From Oscillospiraceae bacterium (GTDB taxonomy: Bacteria > Bacillota > Clostridia > Oscillospirales > Ruminococcaceae): DNA of 64,000 bases. Under the pieces are notes generated by a model, which was given only the letters and a program-made list of their open reading frames with translations, was not told the origin of the DNA and made no database searches. The stretch spans positions 310,001 to 374,000 of the forward strand of contig BQOK01000001.1 of NCBI GenBank assembly GCA_022835495.1, read 5' to 3'. Positions within the stretch are counted from its first letter, which is position 1. Each line of letters begins with the position of its first letter. Below are positions 44,104 to 52,286 of this stretch, in pieces. A program made the position numbers and the translations under genes.

Positions 44104-44141
44104 AGCGCGATCTGTAAAATGCCTGTAACAAAATAGACAAC

Positions 44142-44175
44142 AAACCCCCTGTAGATTTTACAGGGGGTTTTATTG
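44142..44175 (+). terminator. Intrinsic terminator of the ECF sigma operon
   Basis: AAACCCCCTGTA pairs with TACAGGGGGTTT, followed by TATTGTGTTTT, 39 bases after the stop. Confidence 0.8.
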
Positions 44176-44264
44176 TGTTTTGAACTTCAAAGTGTTACAC
44201 TTTATACGATGGACGCAACCGGGGCGGCCCTGCCGCCCCCAAAACGCGCGTGCCGAGGTGGAAC

Positions 44265-45638
44265 ATGAAGTTGTTGAGCGGTTATACCAAACAGGAAAAA
44301 AGCTGGATGATGTACGATTGGGCCAACAGCGCCCATTCGGTGATTGTGGTCACCATCCTGCCGATCTTTTACAACACGGTGGTGGGCTATATGGCGGACG
44401 CGGCGTCCGGCATGACCACCTGGGGCTATGCCACCAGCGCGGCCATGGCCATTGTGGCGCTGCTGGCGCCGGTGCTGGGCGTGTTCGGGGATTTTAAAGG
44501 CATGCGCAAAAAGCTTTTCACCGCTTTTATGCTGGTGGGCGTGGTGAGCTGCGTGGGCCTTGCAGTGACCCCGCAGCTGGATTTTATGACCCCCGGCGTG
44601 GCCGAAAAGGTGGGGCTGGCGGTGCTGGCGCTGTACATCCTTTCCACCATCGGCTTTGCGGGCGCAAACCTTTATTACGACAGCTTCTTGAACGACGTGA
44701 CCAGCGAGGAGCGCATGGACAAGGTGTCCACCATGGGCTACGGCCTGGGATACATCGGCGGCTCCACCATCCCCCTGCTGACCTTTTTGATCATGAACCT
44801 GGTGCTGGGCAGCGAAAAAATGCTGTTCTGCCTGTCGTTCGCTTTTGGCCTGACCGCCGTGTGGTGGCTGGTGTTCAGCTATCCGCTGCTGAAAAACGTG
44901 GAGCAGCTGAGCTACGAGGAGCGGGAAAAGGGCGCGGTGGGCAAGGCGCTGCGGGGCCTGTGGGGCACGGTGAAGGAGATCGTGAACTACAAGGCCATGT
45001 TCGTGTTCCTGATCGCGTACTTTTTCTACATTGACGGCGTGAACACCATCATCCACATGTCCACCAGTTACGGCGACACCCTGGGGCTGGACTCCACCAG
45101 CATGCTGCTGGCGTTGCTGCTGGTGCAGGTGCTGGGGCTGCCCTTCTGCCTTTTGTACATCAAGCTCAGCGAAAAATACGGCGCGCGCACCATGGTGGGG
45201 GTGGGCATCTGCATTTACATGGGCGTGACCGTGTTCGGCTTCTTTTTGCGGGACGTGTGGCAGTTCTGGGTGATGGCGATTGTGGTGGCCACCAGCCAGG
45301 GCGGTATCCAGGCGCTTTCGCGCAGCATGTTCGGCAAAATGATCCCGGACAAAAAGCGCACGGGCGAATTTTTTGGCTTTTACGATATCTTCGGCAAGTT
45401 CTCGGCCATTATGGGGCCGGCCCTGGTGGGGTGGACCAGCGCCCTTGCGGCGGATGTGCTGCTGAAAAACGCGGGTGCCACCCGCGCCACCGCCGGCGAG
45501 GCGCTGCTGGCCCAGATCAACGCCCAGTCGGCCCCTTGGGGTATTCTGAGCGTGCTGCTGATCTTCTTTATCGGCGGCGGGCTGTACTTTTTTGTGCTGC
45601 CCCGGTATATGAAGAAAAAGGGCGAAGAAACCAATTGA
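44265..45638 (+). CDS. Major facilitator superfamily transporter, UMF1/Atg22-like
   Basis: 457 residues from ATG 44265 (GAGGTGGAAC upstream; ATG 44250 has no site). Twelve transmembrane helices. The start M-M-Y-D-W-A-N-S-A near residue 15 is the signature of the UMF1/Atg22 group, whose yeast member exports amino acids from the vacuole. G-D-F-K-G-M-R-K-K near 77 corresponds to the MFS loop motif. Substrate unknown. A short unassigned gap precedes the next gene. Confidence 0.92.
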   Translation: MKLLSGYTKQEKSWMMYDWANSAHSVIVVTILPIFYNTVVGYMADAASGMTTWGYATSAAMAIVALLAPVLGVFGDFKGMRKKLFTAFMLVGVVSCVGLAVTPQLDFMTPGVAEKVGLAVLALYILSTIGFAGANLYYDSFLNDVTSEERMDKVSTMGYGLGYIGGSTIPLLTFLIMNLVLGSEKMLFCLSFAFGLTAVWWLVFSYPLLKNVEQLSYEEREKGAVGKALRGLWGTVKEIVNYKAMFVFLIAYFFYIDGVNTIIHMSTSYGDTLGLDSTSMLLALLLVQVLGLPFCLLYIKLSEKYGARTMVGVGICIYMGVTVFGFFLRDVWQFWVMAIVVATSQGGIQALSRSMFGKMIPDKKRTGEFFGFYDIFGKFSAIMGPALVGWTSALAADVLLKNAGATRATAGEALLAQINAQSAPWGILSVLLIFFIGGGLYFFVLPRYMKKKGEETN

Positions 45639-45734
45639 GAATTTTTTAAAACCAGTGTACAATAAAAAGGCGGGGCCGGCGCCCCGCCCTTTACGATTTT
45701 GCCCGGTGCTGCCGGGGTGAGGCAGGTGACCTTT

Positions 45735-46688
45735 ATGCCCGAGGGCTATACCCATATCCGGACCGCCCGGGCGGCGGCCAAGCTGGCGGGGCTTTCCATT
45801 GTGAGCGACGAGGCGGCCTTTGGTTGCGGCGCCAACGGGCCGGACATGCTGTTTTGCTACCGGGTGTGGCGCAGGGCCGAAAACCGGGGCGAAAACCTGC
45901 CCCTGATCGGTGAGCGGCTGCACAACGAGAACACGGGCGCATTTTTGCGGAGCCTGATCGAGAACGCGCAGACCCCCAGCCAGCGCAGCTATGTGCTGGG
46001 CTTTTTGGCCCACTATGCCACCGACTGCACCGTGCACCCCTATGTGGTGTACCTGTGCGGTGAGGGCCAGCCCTACGCCCGGCCGGGCGGGCACGGCTAT
46101 TTTGAGATCGCGCTGGACAGCTTTCTGCACGAGCAGGACACCGGCAACCGCGCGGTGCCCGTGAAGGCCAACACCCCCAAGCTGGCGGGCGCTGCCCTGG
46201 CAGGGGCGGGGGCGCTTTTGCAGCAGGGCATCCGGGAAGCGCTGGGTGTGGAGGTGAGCCGCGAGGCGCTGGCCGACGCCTTTTGGCACACCCGGCGCAT
46301 GCGGCGGATGTTCGTGAGCCGCCTGAAGATCAAATACGCCTTTTTTTGGCTGGTGGAGCCGCTGTTCGGCGGGAGGGGCTTTATTACCGCCCACATGACC
46401 CCCGCGCGGCTTTACGGCACCGAGGCGCGGCCGGACGGCGAGCTGCCCGACCGCTGGCAGCACCCCTTTACGGGTGAATGGATGGAGGACGGCATTGACG
46501 AGCTGCTGGAAAAGGCGACCCGCCGCTCGGCCGCCTACATGATGGCCGCCCAGGGGTACTGGGCGGGCAAGCTGAGCCTTGCCAAGGTGATGGGCCTTTT
46601 GGGCAGCGCCAGCTACCTTTCCGGCATTCCGGACGAAGAGAGCGCCCCGCGCCAGCTGGACCGCATGCCGGCGGAAACGGTTGAATAA
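45735..46688 (+). CDS. Zinc-dependent phospholipase C-like protein
   Basis: 317 residues from ATG 45735; upstream alternatives lack a ribosome site. The start M-P-E-G-Y-T-H, then G-A-N-G-P-D-M-L-F near 38, and F-L-A-H-Y-A-T-D-C-T-V-H-P near 93 are the His/Asp metal ligands of the zinc-dependent phospholipase C family. Further His occur in F-W-H-T-R and A-H-M-T. No signal peptide, unlike secreted phospholipases, so a cytoplasmic hydrolase is likely and lipid activity is uncertain. Confidence 0.82.
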   Translation: MPEGYTHIRTARAAAKLAGLSIVSDEAAFGCGANGPDMLFCYRVWRRAENRGENLPLIGERLHNENTGAFLRSLIENAQTPSQRSYVLGFLAHYATDCTVHPYVVYLCGEGQPYARPGGHGYFEIALDSFLHEQDTGNRAVPVKANTPKLAGAALAGAGALLQQGIREALGVEVSREALADAFWHTRRMRRMFVSRLKIKYAFFWLVEPLFGGRGFITAHMTPARLYGTEARPDGELPDRWQHPFTGEWMEDGIDELLEKATRRSAAYMMAAQGYWAGKLSLAKVMGLLGSASYLSGIPDEESAPRQLDRMPAETVE

Positions 46689-46713
46689 AAGCTTGACATA
46701 TTACTTTTTGTAT

Positions 46714-46754
46714 AAAAATATCCCCGCGCGCGGCGGCGCACGGGGATATTTTTT
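46714..46754. terminator. Bidirectional terminator between the phospholipase C-like and TIGR04076 genes
   Basis: AAAATATCCCCG pairs with CGGGGATATTTT, with a GC-rich loop and T-runs on both strands. It separates two convergent genes. Confidence 0.85.
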
Positions 46755-46763
46755 AAGATGCAT

Positions 46764-47069
46764 TCAAAGGGCTTTCAGTTCAAAGGAAACCGGGCGGATG
46801 CCGTCGGTGCAGCAGGCGATGGTTTCGCCCCTGGTGTTGTTCCAGGGGGTGTAGGTGCCGCCTGCAGCCAGCGCGCTCAGGTTGGTGTAAATGTCTACCC
46901 AGGCCCAGGGGCAAAAGCCCTGGGGCATTTGGGCGCCGCCCTCGTATAAAAAGGTATCGCCCACCTTGAAATAGGGGCAGGGGCCGGCGGCCGCACCATC
47001 GGTGAGATAGCGCTCTGCCAGGGCCTCGTCGAAGGCGACTTTCAGCACGGTGATACGCACGTTTTTCAT
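46764..47069 (-). CDS. TIGR04076 family protein
   Basis: 101 residues. The family pattern is present: V-R-I-T-V-L-K at the start, G-P-C-P-Y-F-K-V-G-D near 30, F-C-P-W-A-W-V-D-I-Y near 52 and I-A-C-C-T-D-G-I-R-P-V near 84. The conserved cysteines suggest metal or redox chemistry, but no function is known for the family. It follows the NYN gene by 28 bases and is probably co-transcribed. Confidence 0.88.
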   Translation of the reverse strand: MKNVRITVLKVAFDEALAERYLTDGAAAGPCPYFKVGDTFLYEGGAQMPQGFCPWAWVDIYTNLSALAAGGTYTPWNNTRGETIACCTDGIRPVSFELKAL

Positions 47070-47097
47070 GGAGCTGGCTCCTTTCCTGCGGCGGCGC

Positions 47098-47940
47098 TTA
47101 TTTGATGCGCACGTAGGCCTGGTGGGTGTGGTCCTTGTTCTGCTCGGTCTTGACCTCGAAGATGCCCAGAGATTTGACGAACGGGGTCAGCTTGGAAAAG
47201 CCGAAGTTGCGCACGTCGAAATCCGGGTAGCGCTTTACCAGGATGTTGCCGATCATGCTCACGCCCATCCAGTCGTCCTCGTCCGACTGCTCGGCCACAA
47301 TGGCCCGGATCGCCGCCCGCATGGCGGTGAGGTCCGGGTCTTCCTGCGGCGGGGGGGTGGGCGCGGCGGGCTTCTTTTTGGCGGGTTTCTTTTTAGCCGC
47401 ACGGGCAGGGGCCTCGGCCCCGGGCGCGTCGGCAGGTTCGGCGGATTCAGGCGCGGGGGCCGGCTGCGGGGGGGCGGGCCGCGCCGCAGGCGCGGCAGCA
47501 TCGGCGGTGGCCAGCACGTCCAGATAGCGGAACATGTTGCAGGCGGCGATAAAGGGCTTGGGCGTTTTGCGCTCGCCCATGCCGATCACCATCATGCCGC
47601 CCTCGCGCAGGCGGCTGGCAAGGCGGGTAAAATCGCTGTCGGACGAGACCAGGCAAAAGCCCTCGACCTTGCCGGAATATAAAATGTCCATTGCGTCAAT
47701 GATCATGGCCGAGTCGGTGGCGTTTTTGCCGGTGGTATAGCTGTATTGCTGGATGGGCGTGATCGAGTGGTCCAGCAGGACGTTTTTCCAGCTGGCCATG
47801 TTCGGGCTGGTCCAGTTGCCGTAAATGCGCTTGTAATTGGCCACCCCCTCGTTGGATACCTCGTCCAGAATGATTTTTACGTATTTGTCCGATACATTGT
47901 CCGCGTCGATGAGCACCGCGAACCGGCGGTCGATGGGCAT
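47098..47940 (-). CDS. NYN (PIN-like) ribonuclease with OST-HTH/LOTUS domain
   Basis: 280 residues. The N-terminal NYN domain (about 1-140) has A-V-L-I-D-A-D-N, D-S-A-M-I-I-D-A-M-D and S-S-D-S-D-F, giving the acidic cluster of PIN-type nucleases. A low-complexity Pro/Ala/Lys linker (about 145-200) leads to an OST-HTH/LOTUS domain (about 208-280), an RNA-binding fold. Such LabA/DUF88-like proteins are presumed RNA-cleaving or RNA-binding regulators. The substrate is unknown. Confidence 0.92.
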   Translation of the reverse strand: MPIDRRFAVLIDADNVSDKYVKIILDEVSNEGVANYKRIYGNWTSPNMASWKNVLLDHSITPIQQYSYTTGKNATDSAMIIDAMDILYSGKVEGFCLVSSDSDFTRLASRLREGGMMVIGMGERKTPKPFIAACNMFRYLDVLATADAAAPAARPAPPQPAPAPESAEPADAPGAEAPARAAKKKPAKKKPAAPTPPPQEDPDLTAMRAAIRAIVAEQSDEDDWMGVSMIGNILVKRYPDFDVRNFGFSKLTPFVKSLGIFEVKTEQNKDHTHQAYVRIK

Positions 47941-48081
47941 GCACAGGCCCCCTTTCTGGTTTCATAGAACCAGTATACCACACAATGGGGCAAAGCGGCG
48001 CAAAAAACGCAGGGCAGGGCCATTTTGCTGGTAAACAGGCCCCTTGTGTGTTACAATAAATGCGTGTTTGCGATTGGGGCA

Positions 48082-48110
48082 TTGACAACCGGTCCAAACT
48101 GTACCATAAT
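48082..48110 (+). promoter_or_regulatory. Promoter of the smsCB operon
   Basis: Consensus TTGACA (48082-48087), 17-base spacer, CATAAT (48105-48110). Confidence 0.75.
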
Positions 48111-48114
48111 GGTA
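48102..48114. promoter_or_regulatory. Palindromic operator over the smsCB -10 box
   Basis: TACCAT-A-ATGGTA is a perfect inverted repeat that covers the -10 element, a repressor position. Iron-sulfur operons are often controlled by Rrf2/IscR-type proteins; which factor binds here is unknown. Confidence 0.5.
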
Positions 48115-48189
48115 TAGGTAAAAGTTACCGGGGCGTTCTGCCCCGTGAAAGCCCCCCGCCGGGGGCAGGGAGAGAGGAAGGAAAACACC

Positions 48190-48918
48190 ATGCTGAAACT
48201 GGAGCACCTGGCCTGGGCAGTGCCCGGCGGCGAGGATATCATCAAGGAGATCGACCTGGAGCTGGGCGACGGCAAGCTGATCGTGGTTACCGGCCCCAAC
48301 GGCGGCGGCAAGACCACCCTGGCAAAGCTGATCGCCGGGGTGGAGACCGCCACCGGCGGCCGCATTTTGTTCAACGGGCAGGACATCACCGGCATGGACG
48401 TGACCGAGCGGGCCAGGCAGGGCATCGCCTACGCGTTCCAGCAGCCGGTGCGGTTCAAGGGGCTTTCGGTGCGGGACCTGCTGGAGCTGGCGGCCGGCGG
48501 CCGGCTGGACGAGGCCGCCCTGTGCGGGCTGCTGGGCAAGGTGGGGCTGTGCGCCAACGAGTACATTGACCGGGAGCTGAACGCCAGCCTTTCGGGCGGG
48601 GAGATCAAGCGCATCGAGATCGCCAGCGTGCTGGCCCGCGAGGCGCAGCTCTCGATTTTTGACGAGCCGGAGGCCGGCATCGACCTGTGGAGCTTTGCCC
48701 GCCTGGTAGAGACCTTTGAGGAGCTGCGGCGCAACGAGAGCGGCACCCTGCTGGTGATCAGCCACCAGGAGCGCATTCTCTCGATCGCCGACGAGATTGT
48801 GGTGATCGCCGAGGGCCGCGTGCGGGAGTACGGCCCCCGCAACGAGATCCTGCCCACCCTGCTGGCGGGCGAAAAAGCGGTGCGGTGCCCGCTGGAAAAG
48901 GAGGATGCACGGGTATGA
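48190..48918 (+). CDS. smsC: Iron-sulfur cluster assembly ATPase SmsC/SufC
   Basis: 242 residues from ATG 48190 (AGAGAGGAAGG upstream). SufC-type ABC ATPase: Walker A G-P-N-G-G-G-K-T-T near 37, L-S-G-G-E-I-K-R near 138, Walker B L-S-I-F-D-E-P-E-A-G-I-D. The SufC signature G-G-E in place of G-G-Q is kept. It forms a complex with the SufB-like scaffold encoded next (four-base overlap). No sufD, sufS or sufU is near, so this is the two-gene SUF-like minimal system (SMS) described in archaea and anaerobic bacteria. Confidence 0.9.
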   Translation: MLKLEHLAWAVPGGEDIIKEIDLELGDGKLIVVTGPNGGGKTTLAKLIAGVETATGGRILFNGQDITGMDVTERARQGIAYAFQQPVRFKGLSVRDLLELAAGGRLDEAALCGLLGKVGLCANEYIDRELNASLSGGEIKRIEIASVLAREAQLSIFDEPEAGIDLWSFARLVETFEELRRNESGTLLVISHQERILSIADEIVVIAEGRVREYGPRNEILPTLLAGEKAVRCPLEKEDARV

Positions 48919-49835
48919 ACCAGATCACAGACGAATTGCTGCGCATTATTTCCAGTTTTAAAGACGGCACCTTCCACGGCGCCTACAACATCCGGGAGGA
49001 CGGCCAGTGCGCGGGCCGCCAGTCCAGCGAGAACATCCAGATCGACTCGAAGCAGGGCGCGCCGGGGCTGGAGATCCACATTAAGCCCGGCACTAAGGGC
49101 GAGACCGTGTACATTCCCGCCTGCGTAACCCACGCGGGCTTTGACGACCTGGTGTACAACGATTTCTTTGTGGGCGAAGGGGCCGACGTGATTATTGAGG
49201 CTGGGTGCGGCGTGCACAGCGACGGCGAGGAGGAGGCCCGGCACAACGGCATCCACCGCTTTATCCTGGAAAAGAACGCCCACGTGGTGTACAAGGAAAA
49301 GCACATTGCCAACGGCGCGGGCAGCGGCGCCAAAAAGATCGACCCGGTTACCGACGCAGAGCTGGCCGAGGGCGCGTACCTGGAAATGGACACCGTGCAG
49401 CTGGGCGGCGTGACCACCACCACCCGCAAGACCCGGGCCGTGCTGCAAAAGAACGCCCGGCTTGTGGTGCGCGAGCGCATTATGACAAATGGCGACGAGT
49501 TTGCCCGCACCGATTTTGTGGTGCGGCTGGAGGGGGAGGGCAGCGCCGCGGATCTGGTGAGCCGCAGCGTGGCGCGCGGCAATTCCCGGCAGGAGTTCGC
49601 CTCCACCATCAAGGGCAACGCGCCCTGCACCGGCCACTCCGAGTGCGACGCCATTCTTGCCGAGAACGGCACCGTGCTGGCGCAGCCGGGCCTGGAGGCA
49701 AACCATGTGGACGCGGCCCTGATCCACGAGGCCGCCATTGGCAAGATCGCGGGCGAGCAGCTTTTGAAGCTGCGCACCCTGGGCCTGACCAGCGAAGAGG
49801 CCGAGGAACGGATCATTCAGGGCTTTTTGAAGTGA
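48915..49835 (+). CDS. smsB: Iron-sulfur cluster scaffold SmsB (short SufB-like)
   Basis: 306 residues, far shorter than classical SufB (about 460). The right-handed beta-helix core is recognisable (A-C-V-T-H-A-G-F-D-D, D-V-I-I-E-A-G-C-G-V-H-S, the repeats around 130-220), followed by the C-terminal helical part H-S-E-C-D-A-I to H-V-D-A-A-L-I-H-E-A-A-I-G-K-I that contacts the ATPase. Cysteines near 94 and 240 could hold a nascent cluster. It provides clusters for enzymes such as the radical SAM protein and MutY in this window. Confidence 0.9.
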   Translation: MNQITDELLRIISSFKDGTFHGAYNIREDGQCAGRQSSENIQIDSKQGAPGLEIHIKPGTKGETVYIPACVTHAGFDDLVYNDFFVGEGADVIIEAGCGVHSDGEEEARHNGIHRFILEKNAHVVYKEKHIANGAGSGAKKIDPVTDAELAEGAYLEMDTVQLGGVTTTTRKTRAVLQKNARLVVRERIMTNGDEFARTDFVVRLEGEGSAADLVSRSVARGNSRQEFASTIKGNAPCTGHSECDAILAENGTVLAQPGLEANHVDAALIHEAAIGKIAGEQLLKLRTLGLTSEEAEERIIQGFLK

Positions 49836-50056
49836 ACCTGGAATATGAAAAAAGAATAGGCCGCAATTTACGCCAACTGCGCAGGAAACGTGGGCTGACC
49901 CAAGAGGAATTGGCGGCGCGACTGCAAGTAGCAGGCTGTGACGTTACCCGAAGTGCGGTGGCGAAAATAGAGGTGGCACAAAGACATATTTATCCCGACG
50001 AACTGAAAACTTTACACGAAATATTGGCGGTTTCCTATGAAGAATTGTTGCTTTAA
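49832..50056 (+). CDS. Small XRE-family regulator after smsB
   Basis: 74 residues, GTG 49832 overlapping the smsB stop. Almost the whole protein is one Cro/C1 helix-turn-helix (N-L-R-Q-L-R-R-K-R-G-L-T-Q-E-E-L-A and T-R-S-A-V-A-K-I-E). It is the third gene of the smsCB operon, which suggests control of the operon or its target genes. It has one cysteine, in a V-A-G-C-D-V segment, too few for a cluster on its own. Confidence 0.85.
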   Translation: MNLEYEKRIGRNLRQLRRKRGLTQEELAARLQVAGCDVTRSAVAKIEVAQRHIYPDELKTLHEILAVSYEELLL

Positions 50057-50100
50057 AATGTAAAACACGCAGGCCCCCGGCAAGTTCCGGGGGCCTGCGT
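50055..50100 (-). terminator. Terminator of the minus-strand small RNA
   Basis: Minus strand: ACGCAGGCCCCCGG pairs with CCGGGGGCCTGCGT over a six-base loop, followed by GTTTTACATTTT. On the plus strand no T-run follows, so it serves mainly the minus-strand transcript. Confidence 0.75.
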
Positions 50101-50167
50101 GCAGTTTGGAGAAAACGGATCAGGTTGCGCATACCTCCTGATGGCTGGCAGGTGGCATGCAGGTTTC

Positions 50168-50185
50168 GGTTAGTTATATCTAACC
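50168..50185. promoter_or_regulatory. Operator-like palindrome at the small RNA start
   Basis: GGTTAGTTATATCTAACC: arms GGTTAG and CTAACC around an AT centre, placed at the predicted transcription start, a repressor position. The TTAG-N6-CTAA layout is like metal-dependent DtxR-type boxes; it also resembles the GntR operator half GGTTAGTTA at 23568. Confidence 0.55.
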
Positions 50186-50193
50186 ACAAGTTC

Positions 50194-50222
50194 AGAATAC
50201 CATGCTTTTAAACGCCTGTCAA
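50194..50222 (-). promoter_or_regulatory. Promoter of the minus-strand small RNA
   Basis: Minus strand: consensus TTGACA (50217-50222), 17-base spacer, TATTCT (50194-50199). Confidence 0.75.
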
Positions 50223-50295
50223 GCTTTTAAAGCCAAAACGAAAAATTTGGGGGCGATGGATACCATCCGCCGCGAGGCCGCTTTTTGTGCGGGGA

Positions 50296-50327
50296 CAACA
50301 AAAATGCCGCCCTTTGGGGCGGCATTT
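50296..50327 (-). terminator. Intrinsic terminator of Na/Pi cotransporter copy 1
   Basis: Minus strand: AAATGCCGCCC pairs with GGGCGGCATTT, followed by TTGTTG. It begins seven bases after the stop. Confidence 0.85.
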
Positions 50328-50333
50328 CTAAGC

Positions 50334-52115
50334 CTAAGAGGTGAGCTCCACCCCGGCCAGGGGAACCAGATACTCGGTTTTGTAGGCGGCAAGCTGGGCG
50401 TTGAAGGCGGGGTCCTCGCCCGCAAGCAGCCGGGCCTTGCGGGTGTGAGCGTCCAGGTCTTCGGCTTCGTCGCCGATGATGCGGGCCGCGATGTTGGAGC
50501 AGTGATCCGAGATGCGCTCCAGATTGGTGAGCACGTCCAGGTACACGATGCCCGGCTCGATGCTGCACTCGCCGGCTTTCAGGCGGCCGATGTGCTTTTC
50601 GCGCACGATCTCGCACATGCGGTCCACCGTTTCTTCCAGCGGCTCCACCTTTTCGGCCTGGCTCAGGTCGGCGTTGAAAAACGCCGCGTTGCTGAGCGCC
50701 TGCACCCGCTCCACCGCGCCGAACAGCAGCGCGGATTCCTGCCGGGCCAGGGAAGAAAAGGCGAGCTCCTGATCGTGCAGTTGCTGGGCGCACTCCATCA
50801 GATTGACCGTGTAATCGCCAATGCGCTCGTATTCGGTGGTGAATTTGAGCAACTCGCTCACGGCGCGGCCCTCGCTTTCGGTCACCTCGTGGTCGCTGAT
50901 CTTGATGAGATAGTCGCTGATGGCAACCTCCATCTTGTCCAGCAGTTCTTCCCGGTGGGTTACGTTGGCCGCTGTTTCAGAGTCGTACCGGTCGAACAGG
51001 CCGACCACCTTTACAAAGTTCGAGTGGGCACGGCTTGCCATTTTTTCCACCGCGCTTTTGGCCTGCTGCAGCGCCACGGCCGGGCTTTGCAGCAGGCGTT
51101 CGTCCAGCACAGGCATGGAGAGGTCCAGCTCTTCGCCGGGCTTGTCGCGCACGGTGAGCCGGGCAAGGCGCACCAGCAGGGCGGTAAAGGGGAAAAAGCA
51201 CAGGGTGGCCAGCACGCTGGTGAGGGTGTTGATGTTGGCGATGCTGCCTTTATTGAGAACCGAGTTCCAGAAGGGAAGGCCGAACAGCCCCTGCCCCAGC
51301 TGGATCAGCGCCAGAAACACCACCGAACTGATCACGTTGAAATACAAGTGGATCACGGCGCTGCGCTTGGCGTTTTTGCTGGCCCCCATGGCTGCCACCA
51401 GGGGAGTGAAGGCGGTGCCGATGTGCGCGCCCAGAATGATGGGGATGGCATTGCCGAAGTTCACCACACCCGTGGTGGAGAGCGCCTGCAAAATGCCCAC
51501 GCTGGCCGAGGAGGACTGCACCGCCACCGTTACCGCCATGCCTGCCAGCACACCCAGCGCCGGGTTTTGCAGGGTGGAGAACAGGTGCACGAAGGCCGGG
51601 CTCTCCCGCAGGGGGGCCACCGCGCCCTCCATGGCGAACATGCCGGTGAACAGAATGCCGAAGCCCAGCATGATCTGGCCGATGTTTCGCTTTTTGGGGC
51701 TTTTGAAAAATACGAACAGCACCGCCCCGATGAACGCCACCACCGGGCTGAAGGTGCTGGGCTGGATGAGGGTGAGCAGCAGGCTGTCGCCCGAGATATC
51801 GGCCAGGCGGATGAGCTGGCCGGTGACCGTGGTGCCGATGTTGGCCCCCATGATGACCCCCACGGCCTGGGTGAGATCCAGGATGCCGCTGTTTACCAGG
51901 CCCACCACGATCACGATGGTGCCGCAGCTGCTTTGGATCACGCCGGTGATCAGGGTGCCCAGCAGCACCCCGCGCAGGGTGTTTGCGGTGAGCTTTTGCA
52001 GCACGGCCTGCATCTGGCCGCCCGCCAGCTTTTCCAGCCCCGACCCCATAATGGACATGCCGTACAAAAACAGCGCCACGCCGCCTGCAAGGTCGATCAC
52101 GTCGAAAACGGACAT
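50334..52115 (-). CDS. Na+/phosphate cotransporter with PhoU domain, copy 1
   Basis: 593 residues from ATG 52115; the longer frame has no ribosome site. Two Na/Pi-cotransporter repeats (about 10-150 and 170-310) hold G-T-L-I-T-G-V-I-Q-S-S and G-M-A-V-T-V-A-V-Q-S-S-S-A, the paired Q-S-S motifs that bind substrate. A C-terminal PhoU-like helical domain (about 340-580) follows. It imports phosphate driven by sodium, with the PhoU part presumed regulatory. Confidence 0.93.
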   Translation of the reverse strand: MSVFDVIDLAGGVALFLYGMSIMGSGLEKLAGGQMQAVLQKLTANTLRGVLLGTLITGVIQSSCGTIVIVVGLVNSGILDLTQAVGVIMGANIGTTVTGQLIRLADISGDSLLLTLIQPSTFSPVVAFIGAVLFVFFKSPKKRNIGQIMLGFGILFTGMFAMEGAVAPLRESPAFVHLFSTLQNPALGVLAGMAVTVAVQSSSASVGILQALSTTGVVNFGNAIPIILGAHIGTAFTPLVAAMGASKNAKRSAVIHLYFNVISSVVFLALIQLGQGLFGLPFWNSVLNKGSIANINTLTSVLATLCFFPFTALLVRLARLTVRDKPGEELDLSMPVLDERLLQSPAVALQQAKSAVEKMASRAHSNFVKVVGLFDRYDSETAANVTHREELLDKMEVAISDYLIKISDHEVTESEGRAVSELLKFTTEYERIGDYTVNLMECAQQLHDQELAFSSLARQESALLFGAVERVQALSNAAFFNADLSQAEKVEPLEETVDRMCEIVREKHIGRLKAGECSIEPGIVYLDVLTNLERISDHCSNIAARIIGDEAEDLDAHTRKARLLAGEDPAFNAQLAAYKTEYLVPLAGVELTS

Positions 52116-52199
52116 TAAAACTGCCAGCCTCCCTGCGCCGGCGCCGGGGCGCCGCGTAAAGTTTGGGTAAATTTGTGTAAAATCGCCGTAAACACACAC

Positions 52200-52229
52200 A
52201 TTATACCATTGCGCCGGGGGCGAGGGCAA
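52200..52229 (-). promoter_or_regulatory. Promoter of Na/Pi cotransporter copy 1
   Basis: Minus strand: TTGCCC (52224-52229), 18-base spacer, consensus TATAAT (52200-52205), 85 bases before the ATG. Confidence 0.6.
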
Positions 52230-52242
52230 GCAAAATGAGCAT

Positions 52243-52275
52243 AAAAACGCCCCCGAAGTTTCTTCTTCGGGGGCG
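52243..52275 (-). terminator. Intrinsic terminator of Na/Pi cotransporter copy 2
   Basis: Minus strand: CGCCCCCGAAG pairs with CTTCGGGGGCG over six bases, followed by TTTTTATG, 11 bases after the stop. Confidence 0.85.
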
Positions 52276-52286
52276 GGGAAACGGGT

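Larger units (their letters stand above)
50055..50187 (-). ncRNA. Free-standing small RNA (about 130 nt), possibly iron regulated
   Basis: A complete minus-strand unit: promoter TTGACA-17-TATTCT, an operator-like palindrome at the presumed start, and a strong terminator, with no minus-strand gene downstream (the sms operon lies on the other strand). Inside, ATCAGG and CCTGAT (50118-50141 area) pair and enclose an AGGAGG. A 12-codon frame (50120-50158, M-P-P-A-S-H-Q-E-V-C-A-T) has no ribosome site. The palindrome type recalls DtxR/Fur-class metal regulators. Function and targets unknown. Confidence 0.5.

Noticed and set aside
44202-46463. Minus-strand open frame of 753 codons opposite the MFS and phospholipase C-like genes
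   Set aside because: No domain, no start signal, His/Gln-rich shadow composition; it spans two real genes and the gap between them.
50120-50158. A 12-codon peptide gene in the small RNA
   Set aside because: It has no ribosome-binding site; the AGGAGG nearby lies inside a hairpin and one base from the next ATG.
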